Positions 46,626 through 55,240 of a stretch of 64,000 bases of DNA are shown here, piece by piece; positions within the stretch are counted from its first letter, which is position 1, and the number at the start of each line of letters is the position of its first letter. The notes beneath the pieces are model-generated. The model saw nothing but the letters and a program-made list of their open reading frames with translations, had not been told where the DNA came from and ran no database searches. Where the stretch lies: assembly GCA_002104945.1 (NCBI GenBank), contig MCFH01000003.1, positions 620,001 to 684,000 on the forward strand, given 5' to 3'. Source of the DNA: Piromyces finnis. Lineage: Eukaryota > Neocallimastigomycota > Neocallimastigomycetes > Neocallimastigales > Neocallimastigaceae. The position numbers and the translations under genes are program-made.

Positions 46626-47311
46626 TTTTTTTTTTAATGACATCAAATATTTTAAACTCTATTAATTTAATAATACATGTTGTAAAAACAAAATTAAAAA
46701 TAAAAATTAAAGAAATATGTTTAAATAAACACAAATGAACGAAAATTAGGTATAATGTATTCTAGTAATTAAAATAAGAAAGCCACTATTATACTAAAAT
46801 ATAATAATTGTATTTGACTTCCAATGGGACACCGAGCCAAAGATCAAAATTTTGTCATGAAACAAAATTATGATCTCCATTGGTTGCGCTGGCCCTCTTG
46901 GCCTGTCTTATTGTTTCTTCAGCATTGACGCTCTTGGTTGTTGCTTCAAACCTTTTGAACATTGACCATTGCTGGCTAATAACAAAAGGCATGATTTTGG
47001 TTAGAAGTTCCGCTGTTACCGTCAAGAATGGTGTTCCTTCGTTAGTGCCAGATTGAATCTGACACTTGTAAAGTTTTTTCCATTCCCTTGAATTGTAATT
47101 AATATTGTTAAAACTTCTTCCTCCAAGAAGGAATTTAAACATTTTATTACACACACTAGAATAATCATAAACATTAATATTCACCGGATTATTAGAACTA
47201 TTATTATTATTAACTAAATTACTATCTATATTAAAATGCTTAATACGGATATCTCTAAATATTGGACTACCTAATAACTAATTTTTAATACTTTGATCTC
47301 CACTCTTGCAA

Positions 47312-47313
<2 letters not shown>
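46626..47313 (-). mobile_element. 5'-truncated LINE copy with internal deletion
   Basis: Minus-strand copy of the 3' end of the LINE at 47586-52389. The 3' UTR and A tail lie near 46620-46635, followed by the C-terminal coding tail (46855-47184, ending TNGDHNFVS) and the sequence up to TGTTGCAAGAGTGGAG, the zinc-knuckle region. Relative to the full copy it lacks about 240 bp covering the Asn/Ser-rich tract (48238-48476). It carries scattered substitutions and no start codon of its own, so it is dead on arrival. Confidence 0.9.
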
Positions 47314-47353
<40 letters not shown>

Positions 47354-47580
47354 CTAGGAAGAGAATACACATCTTATATTCATTTATTTAATTTGAGATA
47401 TTACATAACATTAGGTGATAATACATATTGATATTGATATAATAAATAATAAATAAAAATAATAAAATATATATAAATAAAAATATAAATATAAAATAAT
47501 ATAAAATAATTATTTAAGTTGCATAAAAGTTCAATGAACTCTGCAATCTGTACTGTGTGGGATTGGTCCCTACCTAATAA

Positions 47581-47585
<5 letters not shown>
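47314..47585. other. A-tailed 235-bp segment between two LINE copies
   Basis: Read on the minus strand, the full-length LINE's A41 tail is followed by 235 bp of unrelated sequence (GTAGGGACCAATCCCACAC near its start), which itself ends in A37 (47314-47350) where the truncated copy begins. Could be a 3'-transduced flank, a short retroposed element, or plain flank with a long A run. Confidence 0.5.
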
Positions 47586-47629
<44 letters not shown>

Positions 47630-50600
47630 GGCATCAAATATTTTAAACTTTATTATTAATTTAATTAAAATTATAATACATGTAATATAAAAATTAAAAT
47701 AAAATAAAAATAAAAAAAAATATGTTTAAATAAACACAAATGAATAAAAATTGGGTATAATGTATTCTAGTAATTTTAATTAAAGTAAGAAAGCCACTAT
47801 CATACTAAAGTATAATAATTGTATTTGACTTCCAATGGGACACCGAGCCAAAGATCAAAATTTTGTCATGGAACAAAATTATGATCTCCATTGGTTGCGC
47901 TGGCCCTCCTGGCCTGTCTTACTGTTTCTTCAGCATTGACGCTCTTGGATGTTGCTTCAAACCTTTTGAACATTGTCCATTGCTGGCCAATAGCAAAAGG
48001 CATGATTTTGGTTAGAAGTTCCGCGGTTACCGTCAAGAATGGTATTCCTTCGTTAGTACCAGATTGAATCTGACGCTTACAAAGTTCTTTCCATTCCCTT
48101 GAATTGTAATTAATATTGTTAAAACTTCTTCCCCCAAGAAGGAATTTAAATATTTCACTGCACACACTAGAATAATCATACACATTAATATTCACCGGAT
48201 TATTAGAACTATTACTATCATTAACTAAATTACTATCTAAATTAGAATTATTATCTTCACTATTGCTATCATTACTAATATTATTATTTCTATTATTGTT
48301 ATTATTACTATTGTTACTATTACTATTGTTACTATTACTATTGTTATTACTACTATTGTTACTATTACTATTAATGTTATTACTATCTCTACTGATATTA
48401 TCAATTTCATTATTATTGATAGGACTATTGGAATTACGTTGACTGAAAAAATTTAATAGCTGGACTATGGAATCATAATGTTTAATACGGATATCTCTAA
48501 ATGTTGGACAATCTAATAACCAATGTTTAATACTTTGATCTCCACACTTGCAACATGGACAGTAGTTAGGACAAACTGGATCAACAAATTTGGCAGCTTT
48601 GGCAACTCTAGCATCCAACTTGTATCCGCTTCTTGCTTTCAATAGCCAGTAGAAGCCATAGGCAAACTCTGGGTATTCATAACATAATTTAATAAAATCT
48701 TTAGTTTCAATAAATTTATTATCATCATAATATTGCGCTTTGATTGAATTCCTTTTGAGATCTTTCCAATAAAAGTTTTTAACTGCTTTAACATCTCCAT
48801 GTTTCTTTAATTTTTTATCAAGTGTCCTACTTGATTTGCACCACGTGTATTTTCTAAATTTAGGAATGTAATTGACAAGGTGTGAGATAATACAATTTGA
48901 GTTTTTCCATTTGTTAAAACATCTAACCTGAGCTAACGCACATTTGGCTGACAATGGAGGAATATTCAAATCTTTTGAGATAGAGTATAAAGATATAAAC
49001 GATACAGCTTTATGAACTCCGGCAACCCATCGTATTCCTTTGTTAACATGCTTCTGAGCAATCCTAGACCTAGCTTTGTTGGATCCAAGTAATGGTGCAA
49101 AGTATGAAACTCTGCTAATCACTTGTGAGTTAAGTACTAGTTTTTTGAAAGGAATAGGAATATTAGGATTTCTTAAGAATTTACTGACTGAGAATAGCCC
49201 TTTCAAAACCTTGTTATTAAGAGCTTTAATAACTGGTTTAAGGGACAGATTCTTATCAAATGGAACACCAAGATAAGTATAGCAATCAGTAGTTGGAATG
49301 GGTTGTCCTGCTAAGTAAAATGTTGGATATCTCTTGTTCTGATTTTCTATTGATTCAGGACGAATCACCATCGTTGAACATTTCTGGATACCAAATTCCA
49401 TTTCATTATACAATGCCCATTCATTAACTCTTCTAAGCATCTTTTTTAAGCATCCTCTTGTTGGAGCACAAATAACTATATCATCTGCAAAAAGTCCACC
49501 ACAGCATCGAGTGTCACCTAAACTGACTCCTAGATCTTCGCACTCTCTAAATATATCATTAATAAAGAGATTAAAGAGAATAGGAGAAAGAGGGCAACCT
49601 TGACGGACTCCTTTCTTCACATCAAAAGATTTCGAGAATTGTCCATCTAATTTGACATTAGCCTTAGATGTTAAATATAAATTTTTGATAAATTGTAGAC
49701 TCTTACCTCGGATTCCTAAACAATCTAATTTATGGAGAATATTACCGATTGGGACTGAATCGTATGCTTTCCTGAGATCTAAAAAGGCCAAATATGTCTC
49801 TTTATTATCTAATTGACGTCTACGGCATATTTCTTGGATTGAAATGAAAAGACTAATACTTTCTTCCTTTTTTCGAAAACCAAATTGTTCAGGTCTAATG
49901 AAATTATTCTTTAAACCATATTCTGAGATTCTAGTGGTGACAATTTTGGAAATCAACTTAATACCATTATTGATAAGTGATATACCTCGATAGTTATCAC
50001 AATCTGTCAAATCTCCCTTCTTAGGAATAGAAACAATACTGGATTCATTCCATGAGTTGGGGAAGTCTCCATCCCAAATACGGTTGAATAATTTAAGAAT
50101 AAAATTTAAACCATGAGCATCATTATCTGAAGTGGTATTACCGGAAGAATTATTATCTGTAGCATTATTAGAATCATTACTTGATGGAATTAATGCTTTG
50201 TAAAATTCAATTGGAATACCATCCGGACCTGATGCTTTATAATTTGGAGTAGAGAGGATAGCTGACTTGACTTCATCAATACTAATATCTTGGTTGATAT
50301 CCCACTCATCAAGCATAGGAAGTGAAAAACGTTTATTCGTTGGTTCTTCATACCAATGCTCCAAATCAAGACTTACACCACTTGGGTCTGATGCAAGATT
50401 TTCGAAATGATCATGCCACACATCTAGTTGTTCTTCCGTAGCAACAACTAATTCTCCATTTTTATTTTTAATTGGTTGAGCAATAAAGAAAGAATCTTTT
50501 CCAATTTTTGCAGTTTTCTTGATCCATTTCCAGGCCTTCTTAGGATTATGACTCTTCATATACTCACATCCTGTTTTAATCCAATGAAGATATTCTTGCT

Positions 50601-52400
50601 TCCTAAATTCATTACATCTTTTGTGGATGTAATCAATGAGTTTACGGTAGATTTTAATTCTTTTAATAAATTCATCTATATCATAAACTCTTTCTTTTTT
50701 AAATCTCTTATACAACTTCATTTTGATTTTTTGAAGATTAAAAATTTGTTGTGAAATATGAAATGAAGACTTTATAACATTATTTGCTGAAGTAATACTG
50801 AGCTCGTCTGCAATTGAAAAAGCAGTTGAAGTAAACTCTTTGGAAAGTTCATCTGTAGAAACATTAGGATCGTTGAATTTTGCTGAAAGAATTTGGAATT
50901 TATTATGACTGAGAATAGATTCCTTTTCCTCAATACATTTTAATCTATTCCATTTCAGAATTTTCTTAGGAACATTAAAGTCATTAGAGAAATCATCCAT
51001 AGGAATAATTTTACCATTAATAAGAAGTGGCTTATGGTCTGATACAGGATAAAAATTATTTATAAATGATCCTGAGTGAATAAGATCTTTCATCTTCGAA
51101 TTGATAAGAGCATGGTCAATGTCGGAAGATTGATCACCTCGAGTCCAAGAGATAGTAGACCCTCTAAGCGGAAGAATTTCCCAATCTCCTAATCCATTAG
51201 TTGATAACCAGTTGGATAATTTTACTTTAGACATATTAAAATCACCAACAAGAATCGATGGATGGGATGAATGAGTTTGTAACCACAAGCGAACTTCTAA
51301 CTTTGCATGATCAACATAGATGTTGTGATGACTATGAGGCATATAAACATTTCCAATCGAGCATTTGAATCTATTCCAGAGACTAAAAGTATAAATAGAA
51401 ATAATATACTTTCCAGAGAAGTTTTCAAGTGAGGCTTGACATGAATTGTGAAAACCTAAATATAAACCTCTCATTCCAGGAACTGATTCGTCAGCTTTCT
51501 TGAAAAAGTGTCTATAGTTTCGCAAAGTAACACGACAAGGATAATCTGTATTCGATCCAGAACCATTACCAGTTTCTTGGAAACATAAAAATAATGGTTT
51601 GAAAATAGCTGTGAAATAGCTAATACTATCTCTCTTTTCGTGATTCCACCCATTGGTGTTCCAACTAAGACAAAAAGAAAAGTTATCAGGCTTGTTGGAT
51701 GAGGAAGAATCGTTGCTATTATTATTATTATTAAAGTCATCGTTATTAATGGATGATGCATCAGAGGAATAAGTAGAACTATTACTAGATGGCTGTGAAG
51801 CTGAAGAACTATCAACTATTGAACTGTTATCAGAGTTGATAGAACTATTAGAATTAATTGTTGAATGTTGAGATTGAAATTGTGTTTGCTGTAGATCTGG
51901 AATATTTTCATGATGGGAAACTTGTTGAAGATCTTGTTGAAGATCTTGTTGAAGATCGGATTGTTGATGAGATTGTTGAACTGATTGTTGAAATGATTGT
52001 AGAATAGAATGTTGATGTTTATTAGAAACTAAAATTTTACGTTTGAGAGTGGAAAAAGTGTATTTGTGATTCCTTCTACTACGAGCTGAAAAGGAAATTG
52101 AGGTAACTGAAAGTTTCTTCTTTAACATGTGTAAGATTTTAATACAATCTTTCGATGAACCATGAACCTTGACTAAGAAAAAGTGATCATTGAAAGTCTG
52201 AAAATATTTAACACTAATAACTGAATTAAATTTATCTTCTAGAATAACCTCGAGTTTTTCCCATAGCATATTTACTGACCATGATCGAATACCACGGATA
52301 AAGAAGGAGCGAATATCATCTAAGGGGATACCATAAGACCGGGTACCACGTCTGATATAATTCTTGTCTTTAATATAAAGGACTGACATGATAATAAATT
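47586..52400 (-). mobile_element. Non-LTR (LINE) retrotransposon, near full length
   Basis: On the minus strand: one 1507-codon ORF, a ~239-bp 3' UTR (47627-47865) and an A41 tail (47586-47626). The 5' boundary is not defined; sequence upstream of the ORF to about 53200 may include its 5' UTR. No LTRs. The 3' end recurs at 46626-47313 and 53214-53557, proving mobility of this family. Flanking duplications for this copy were looked for and not found, possibly because its ends are nested in other copies. Confidence 0.92.
47866..52389 (-). CDS. LINE polyprotein: endonuclease, reverse transcriptase, zinc knuckle
   Basis: 1507 aa, stop TGA, intact. Residues 1-115 are a basic N-terminal domain (possible ORF1-like nucleic-acid binding). 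Residues ~125-235 are Gln- then Ser/Asn-rich. The APE-type endonuclease spans about 238-460: LSWNTNGW (N244), CFQETGNG, ILVGDFNM, SDIDHALI, SDHKPLL. The reverse transcriptase spans about 690-1000: KASGPDGIP, IPKKGDLTDCDNYRGISL, FLDLRKAYDSVP, GVRQGCPLSPILFNLF, and the catalytic FADD at 967-970. A zinc knuckle C-x2-C-x6-H-x4-C lies near 1277. A Ser/Asn tract (~1310-1400) and the tail SATNGDHNFVP follow. By family knowledge the endonuclease nicks target DNA and the RT primes there (target-primed reverse transcription). The open frame and intact motifs suggest a recently active copy. Confidence 0.95.
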   Translation of the reverse strand: MSVLYIKDKNYIRRGTRSYGIPLDDIRSFFIRGIRSWSVNMLWEKLEVILEDKFNSVISVKYFQTFNDHFFLVKVHGSSKDCIKILHMLKKKLSVTSISFSARSRRNHKYTFSTLKRKILVSNKHQHSILQSFQQSVQQSHQQSDLQQDLQQDLQQVSHHENIPDLQQTQFQSQHSTINSNSSINSDNSSIVDSSSASQPSSNSSTYSSDASSINNDDFNNNNNSNDSSSSNKPDNFSFCLSWNTNGWNHEKRDSISYFTAIFKPLFLCFQETGNGSGSNTDYPCRVTLRNYRHFFKKADESVPGMRGLYLGFHNSCQASLENFSGKYIISIYTFSLWNRFKCSIGNVYMPHSHHNIYVDHAKLEVRLWLQTHSSHPSILVGDFNMSKVKLSNWLSTNGLGDWEILPLRGSTISWTRGDQSSDIDHALINSKMKDLIHSGSFINNFYPVSDHKPLLINGKIIPMDDFSNDFNVPKKILKWNRLKCIEEKESILSHNKFQILSAKFNDPNVSTDELSKEFTSTAFSIADELSITSANNVIKSSFHISQQIFNLQKIKMKLYKRFKKERVYDIDEFIKRIKIYRKLIDYIHKRCNEFRKQEYLHWIKTGCEYMKSHNPKKAWKWIKKTAKIGKDSFFIAQPIKNKNGELVVATEEQLDVWHDHFENLASDPSGVSLDLEHWYEEPTNKRFSLPMLDEWDINQDISIDEVKSAILSTPNYKASGPDGIPIEFYKALIPSSNDSNNATDNNSSGNTTSDNDAHGLNFILKLFNRIWDGDFPNSWNESSIVSIPKKGDLTDCDNYRGISLINNGIKLISKIVTTRISEYGLKNNFIRPEQFGFRKKEESISLFISIQEICRRRQLDNKETYLAFLDLRKAYDSVPIGNILHKLDCLGIRGKSLQFIKNLYLTSKANVKLDGQFSKSFDVKKGVRQGCPLSPILFNLFINDIFRECEDLGVSLGDTRCCGGLFADDIVICAPTRGCLKKMLRRVNEWALYNEMEFGIQKCSTMVIRPESIENQNKRYPTFYLAGQPIPTTDCYTYLGVPFDKNLSLKPVIKALNNKVLKGLFSVSKFLRNPNIPIPFKKLVLNSQVISRVSYFAPLLGSNKARSRIAQKHVNKGIRWVAGVHKAVSFISLYSISKDLNIPPLSAKCALAQVRCFNKWKNSNCIISHLVNYIPKFRKYTWCKSSRTLDKKLKKHGDVKAVKNFYWKDLKRNSIKAQYYDDNKFIETKDFIKLCYEYPEFAYGFYWLLKARSGYKLDARVAKAAKFVDPVCPNYCPCCKCGDQSIKHWLLDCPTFRDIRIKHYDSIVQLLNFFSQRNSNSPINNNEIDNISRDSNNINSNSNNSSNNNSNSNNSNSNNSNNNNNRNNNISNDSNSEDNNSNLDSNLVNDSNSSNNPVNINVYDYSSVCSEIFKFLLGGRSFNNINYNSREWKELCKRQIQSGTNEGIPFLTVTAELLTKIMPFAIGQQWTMFKRFEATSKSVNAEETVRQARRASATNGDHNFVP

Positions 52401-53208
52401 CTAATTAAAAATATTGAATATAAAATAAATACTAATAAAAATTATAAATATAACGTATATGGAAAAAAAAATCTGTCTCTCTCTCTCTTCTTAAAAGTAC
52501 TGGATAGTACAAAAATTGTTACGATGCTTTGTTTAAAGTTTCTTATTTTGAATTCTAGTTGTAAATTTTCTTTAAAAATTCTAGTTTTGGTTTGTTGTTA
52601 GTAAATTCGAATCGCTTTTTGACACTAAACTTGTTTGACTTTACTTTTCATTAAATATTTAAATTGGTAAAAAATTTGAATCAAGAATGTCGACACCAGA
52701 AAGCTTGTGAATAGTATTTTTACATGATGTAGAGTGAATCAGTCTCTTACAAGAAACAATACAACAATAGCTACATGAATATAAAAATACAATGCAAATG
52801 CTAAAGTTGACTACATTGGATTCTTACAAGAGAAGAGTAGTACTACATGAATACATGAATAAAAGAAAAAATACAGCAACAAAATGTATTACTCTTCTAA
52901 TTAAATACTATACAAACTTACCTGAATATCAAACATTCAACTTATTCATCAAATACTTAATTCGATGAATAAAATGTTTATTAATCGCTCAGTACCATGA
53001 GCTTAGTCCTAATAATTTTCCCTTAAAGACTAACCAAGCATCCATTGCGCAATGCTTGGATTTAATTCTTTCTACTCTCTCAGTACCATGAGCATGAGTA
53101 GACCCCCTTGATAAACTCCATTATTAAATAAATGAAGGCACGTTCCTAAGAGGGCACCAAGCATCCATTGCGCAATACTTGGATTTAATTCTTTCTACTC
53201 TCTCAGTA

Positions 53209-53213
<5 letters not shown>
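52401..53213. other. Upstream region of the LINE, ending in hairpin repeats
   Basis: No coding sequence. More mixed in composition than normal intergenic DNA here. From about 52985 it holds repeated units described separately. Probably LINE 5' UTR or an older element. Confidence 0.55.
52985..53213. repeat. ~124-bp tandem repeat with hairpin core
   Basis: CTCAGTACCATGAGC-type sequence starts at about 52988, 53079 and 53203. The core CCAAGCATCCATTGCGCAA occurs at 53034 and 53157, a spacing of 123 bp. The first core forms an 8-bp perfect stem (CCAAGCAT / ATGCTTGG) and contains the palindrome CATTGCGCAATG; the second core has one base change. The last repeat continues beyond the inserted LINE fragment at 53571. 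Confidence 0.8.
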
Positions 53214-53246
<33 letters not shown>

Positions 53247-53557
53247 GGCATCAAATATTATAAACTTTATTATTAATTTAATTAAAATTATAATACATGT
53301 AATAAAAAATTAAAAAATAAAAATAAAAATAAAAAAAATATGTTTAAATAAACACAAATGAATAAAAATTGGGTATAATGTATTCTAGTAATTTTAATTA
53401 AAGTAAGAAAGCCACTATCATACTAAAGTATAATAATTGTATTTGACTTCCAATGGGACACCGAGCCAAAGATCAAAATTTTGTCATGGAACAAAATTAT
53501 GATCTCCATTGGTTGCGCTGGCCCTCCTGGCCTGTCTTACTGTTTCTTCAGCATTGA
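53214..53557 (-). mobile_element. 5'-truncated LINE fragment with target-site duplication
   Basis: A tail (T run from 53214 to 53243 on the plus strand), 3' UTR and the last ~90 nt of the LINE coding region, almost identical to 47613-47940. It is flanked by direct repeats CTCTCAGTACCAT at 53201-53213 and 53558-53570. The uninterrupted form of the same site exists at 53077-53112 in the neighbouring tandem repeat, so both insertion point and duplication are clear. Confidence 0.95.
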
Positions 53558-53570
53558 CTCTCAGTACCAT
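53558..53570. repeat. Target-site duplication (second copy; first at 53201-53213)
   Basis: 13-bp CTCTCAGTACCAT flanks the LINE fragment on both sides; the first C is ambiguous because it is shared with the element end. Confidence 0.9.
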
Positions 53571-53698
53571 GAGCATGAGTAGACCCCCTTGATGGTGTCC
53601 ACTAAATTCTCCCATGAGTTCATAATGTTTTCATTCGAATTTGAATTCCTTATACGTTGATTTTAATTTGATCTTTACTATTTCATCAAAAATAAAAA

Positions 53699-53770
53699 TG
53701 GAGATATCAGGGATCGAACCCGAGGCTTCTTGCATGCAAAGCAAGCACTCTACCACTGAGTTATATCCCC
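53699..53770 (-). tRNA. tRNA-Ala (anticodon UGC)
   Basis: A 72-nt cloverleaf read on the minus strand. The acceptor stem GGGGATA pairs with TATCTCC and includes the G3-U70 pair that identifies tRNA-Ala. D stem ACTC/GAGT, anticodon stem CTTGC/GCAAG with loop TTTGCAT (anticodon TGC), T arm TCGGG TTCGATC CCTGA, discriminator A. CCA is not encoded and there is no intron. A T5 Pol III terminator follows on the minus strand (A run at 53694-53698). It lies 128 bp from the truncated LINE's flanking duplication. Confidence 0.97.
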
Positions 53771-54184
53771 AGCTGTTAAAAGTTATTATTACTCACTCCT
53801 ACATTAATTTTATAAGTATTGCTAAATTAAATCTAACCATCTTCAATCAAATTAGTTTAAACATTCCTATAAATATATTTTCATACAAAATTATTAAAAA
53901 AAATTACACTACATCTTTGAAACACAAAATAAACAATTTTTCATATATTTTTTTATAATTTTTAAAGGCTTTTTTATTTATTTTTTTGATTCTTTCGCTT
54001 TATATAAATTTATACATTCTTTAAATTACTTAAACATATAGTTTAGTTATTTAAACTATTGTCTAATTTTCTCTACTTTTATGGGGTGTTTAAATTAAGA
54101 TAAAACTCATTTATTTGAGTTAAAAACTACTATTTGTTTTACAAAATTACTGTAATTAATTTTCTATTAAAATAGTGATTAAAT
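53771..54184. other. Intergenic region between tRNA-Ala and ketol-acid reductoisomerase gene
   Basis: 5' flank of the tRNA and 3' flank of the reductoisomerase gene. A/T-rich with no further gene. Confidence 0.7.
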
Positions 54185-55240
54185 TTAGTTCTTTTCAACC
54201 TTTTGGTTTTCTGGACGGAGGGAACGGACAGTGATAGCAGTTTGCCACATTTGGGATTCACGGAGTTCCTTGAGTTCCTTGGCAAGGTTTTCACGGTAGT
54301 CTGGCTTAGAGTTGGCAACTAAAGTGTTTTCAGCTTCAGTACCGTTTCTAACAGATTCGTATAATTGTTCGAAGACTGGCTTAGTAGCAGCGTAGAACTT
54401 GTCCATCCAGTCGAGGGCACCACGACGGGCAGTAGTGGAACAGTTGTCGTACATCCAGTCCATACCATTCTTACCGACGAGTGGGTAAAGAGATTGAGTA
54501 GCTTCTTCAACAGTTTCGTTGAAAGCTTCAGATGGAGTGTGACCGTTGGCAATTAAAACTTCGAATTGAGCTCTGAAGCAACCTTGGATACAACCCATAA
54601 GAGTACCACGTTCACCAGTAAGGTCAGAGTAGGTTTCTCTTTCGAAGGTAGTTGGGTAAAGGTAACCAGAACCAATAGCAATACCGGCGGCGTAAGCTCT
54701 TTCTTCGGCCTTACCAGAGTAATCTTGGAAGACAGCAACAGAGGAGTTGATACCACGACCTTCTAAGAAAAGAGTACGAACGGTGGTACCGGAACCCTTT
54801 GGAGCAACCATGATAACATCACAGTCTTCTGGTGGGACAACACCAGTCTTTTCCTTGAAGACAATGGAGAAACCGTGGGAGAAGTAAAGGGTCTTTCCGT
54901 GAACTAATTCCTTGATAGTGCTCCAAGCGGCCTTTTGACCAGCATCAGAGAGAAGGTACATGATGATGGTACCCTTTTGACAGGCTTCGGTGATTTCGAA
55001 AAGAGATTCACCTTCAACCCAACCGTCTTCCTTGGCAAGATCCCAAGATGGACCCTTACGAAGACCAATGATAACCTTGAAACCCTTGTCTCTTAAGTTA
55101 CGGGATTGGTTACGACCTTGAGTACCATAACCGATGACGGTGAAAACATCATCCTTGAAGATTTCGTTAAGCTTTTCTTGTGGGAAATCAGCTCTTTCGT
55201 AAACGGTTTCTTCAACACCACCAAAGTTAATAAGTTTCAT
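54185..55240 (-). CDS. ILV5: Ketol-acid reductoisomerase without mitochondrial presequence
   Basis: 351 aa, intronless. It catalyses NADPH-dependent conversion of acetolactate and acetohydroxybutyrate in valine, leucine and isoleucine synthesis. Seen: Rossmann motif GYGTQG at residues 37-42; cofactor loop GLRKGPSWD; VAPKGSGTTVRTLF; metal-binding SDLTGERGTLMG; catalytic FNETVEEATQSLYPL; C-terminal ITVRSLRPENQ. It is closest in style to fungal ILV5. Its start, MKLINFGGVEETVYERADFP, aligns with the beginning of mature yeast Ilv5, so the ~45-residue mitochondrial targeting peptide is missing and no upstream exon offering one was found. A cytosolic location is inferred. The codons are much more G+C-rich and biased than the neighbours', which suggests high expression. 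Confidence 0.95.
   Translation of the reverse strand: MKLINFGGVEETVYERADFPQEKLNEIFKDDVFTVIGYGTQGRNQSRNLRDKGFKVIIGLRKGPSWDLAKEDGWVEGESLFEITEACQKGTIIMYLLSDAGQKAAWSTIKELVHGKTLYFSHGFSIVFKEKTGVVPPEDCDVIMVAPKGSGTTVRTLFLEGRGINSSVAVFQDYSGKAEERAYAAGIAIGSGYLYPTTFERETYSDLTGERGTLMGCIQGCFRAQFEVLIANGHTPSEAFNETVEEATQSLYPLVGKNGMDWMYDNCSTTARRGALDWMDKFYAATKPVFEQLYESVRNGTEAENTLVANSKPDYRENLAKELKELRESQMWQTAITVRSLRPENQKVEKN

Noticed and set aside
46855-47184. Independent 109-aa gene
   Set aside because: It is the C-terminal tail of a truncated LINE copy; its apparent start is an internal GTG codon aligned within the full-length ORF.
54319-54766. Several overlapping ORFs on both strands inside the reductoisomerase gene
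   Set aside because: They are out-of-frame shadows of a G+C-richer, strongly biased coding sequence; only the 54185-55240 frame has family motifs.
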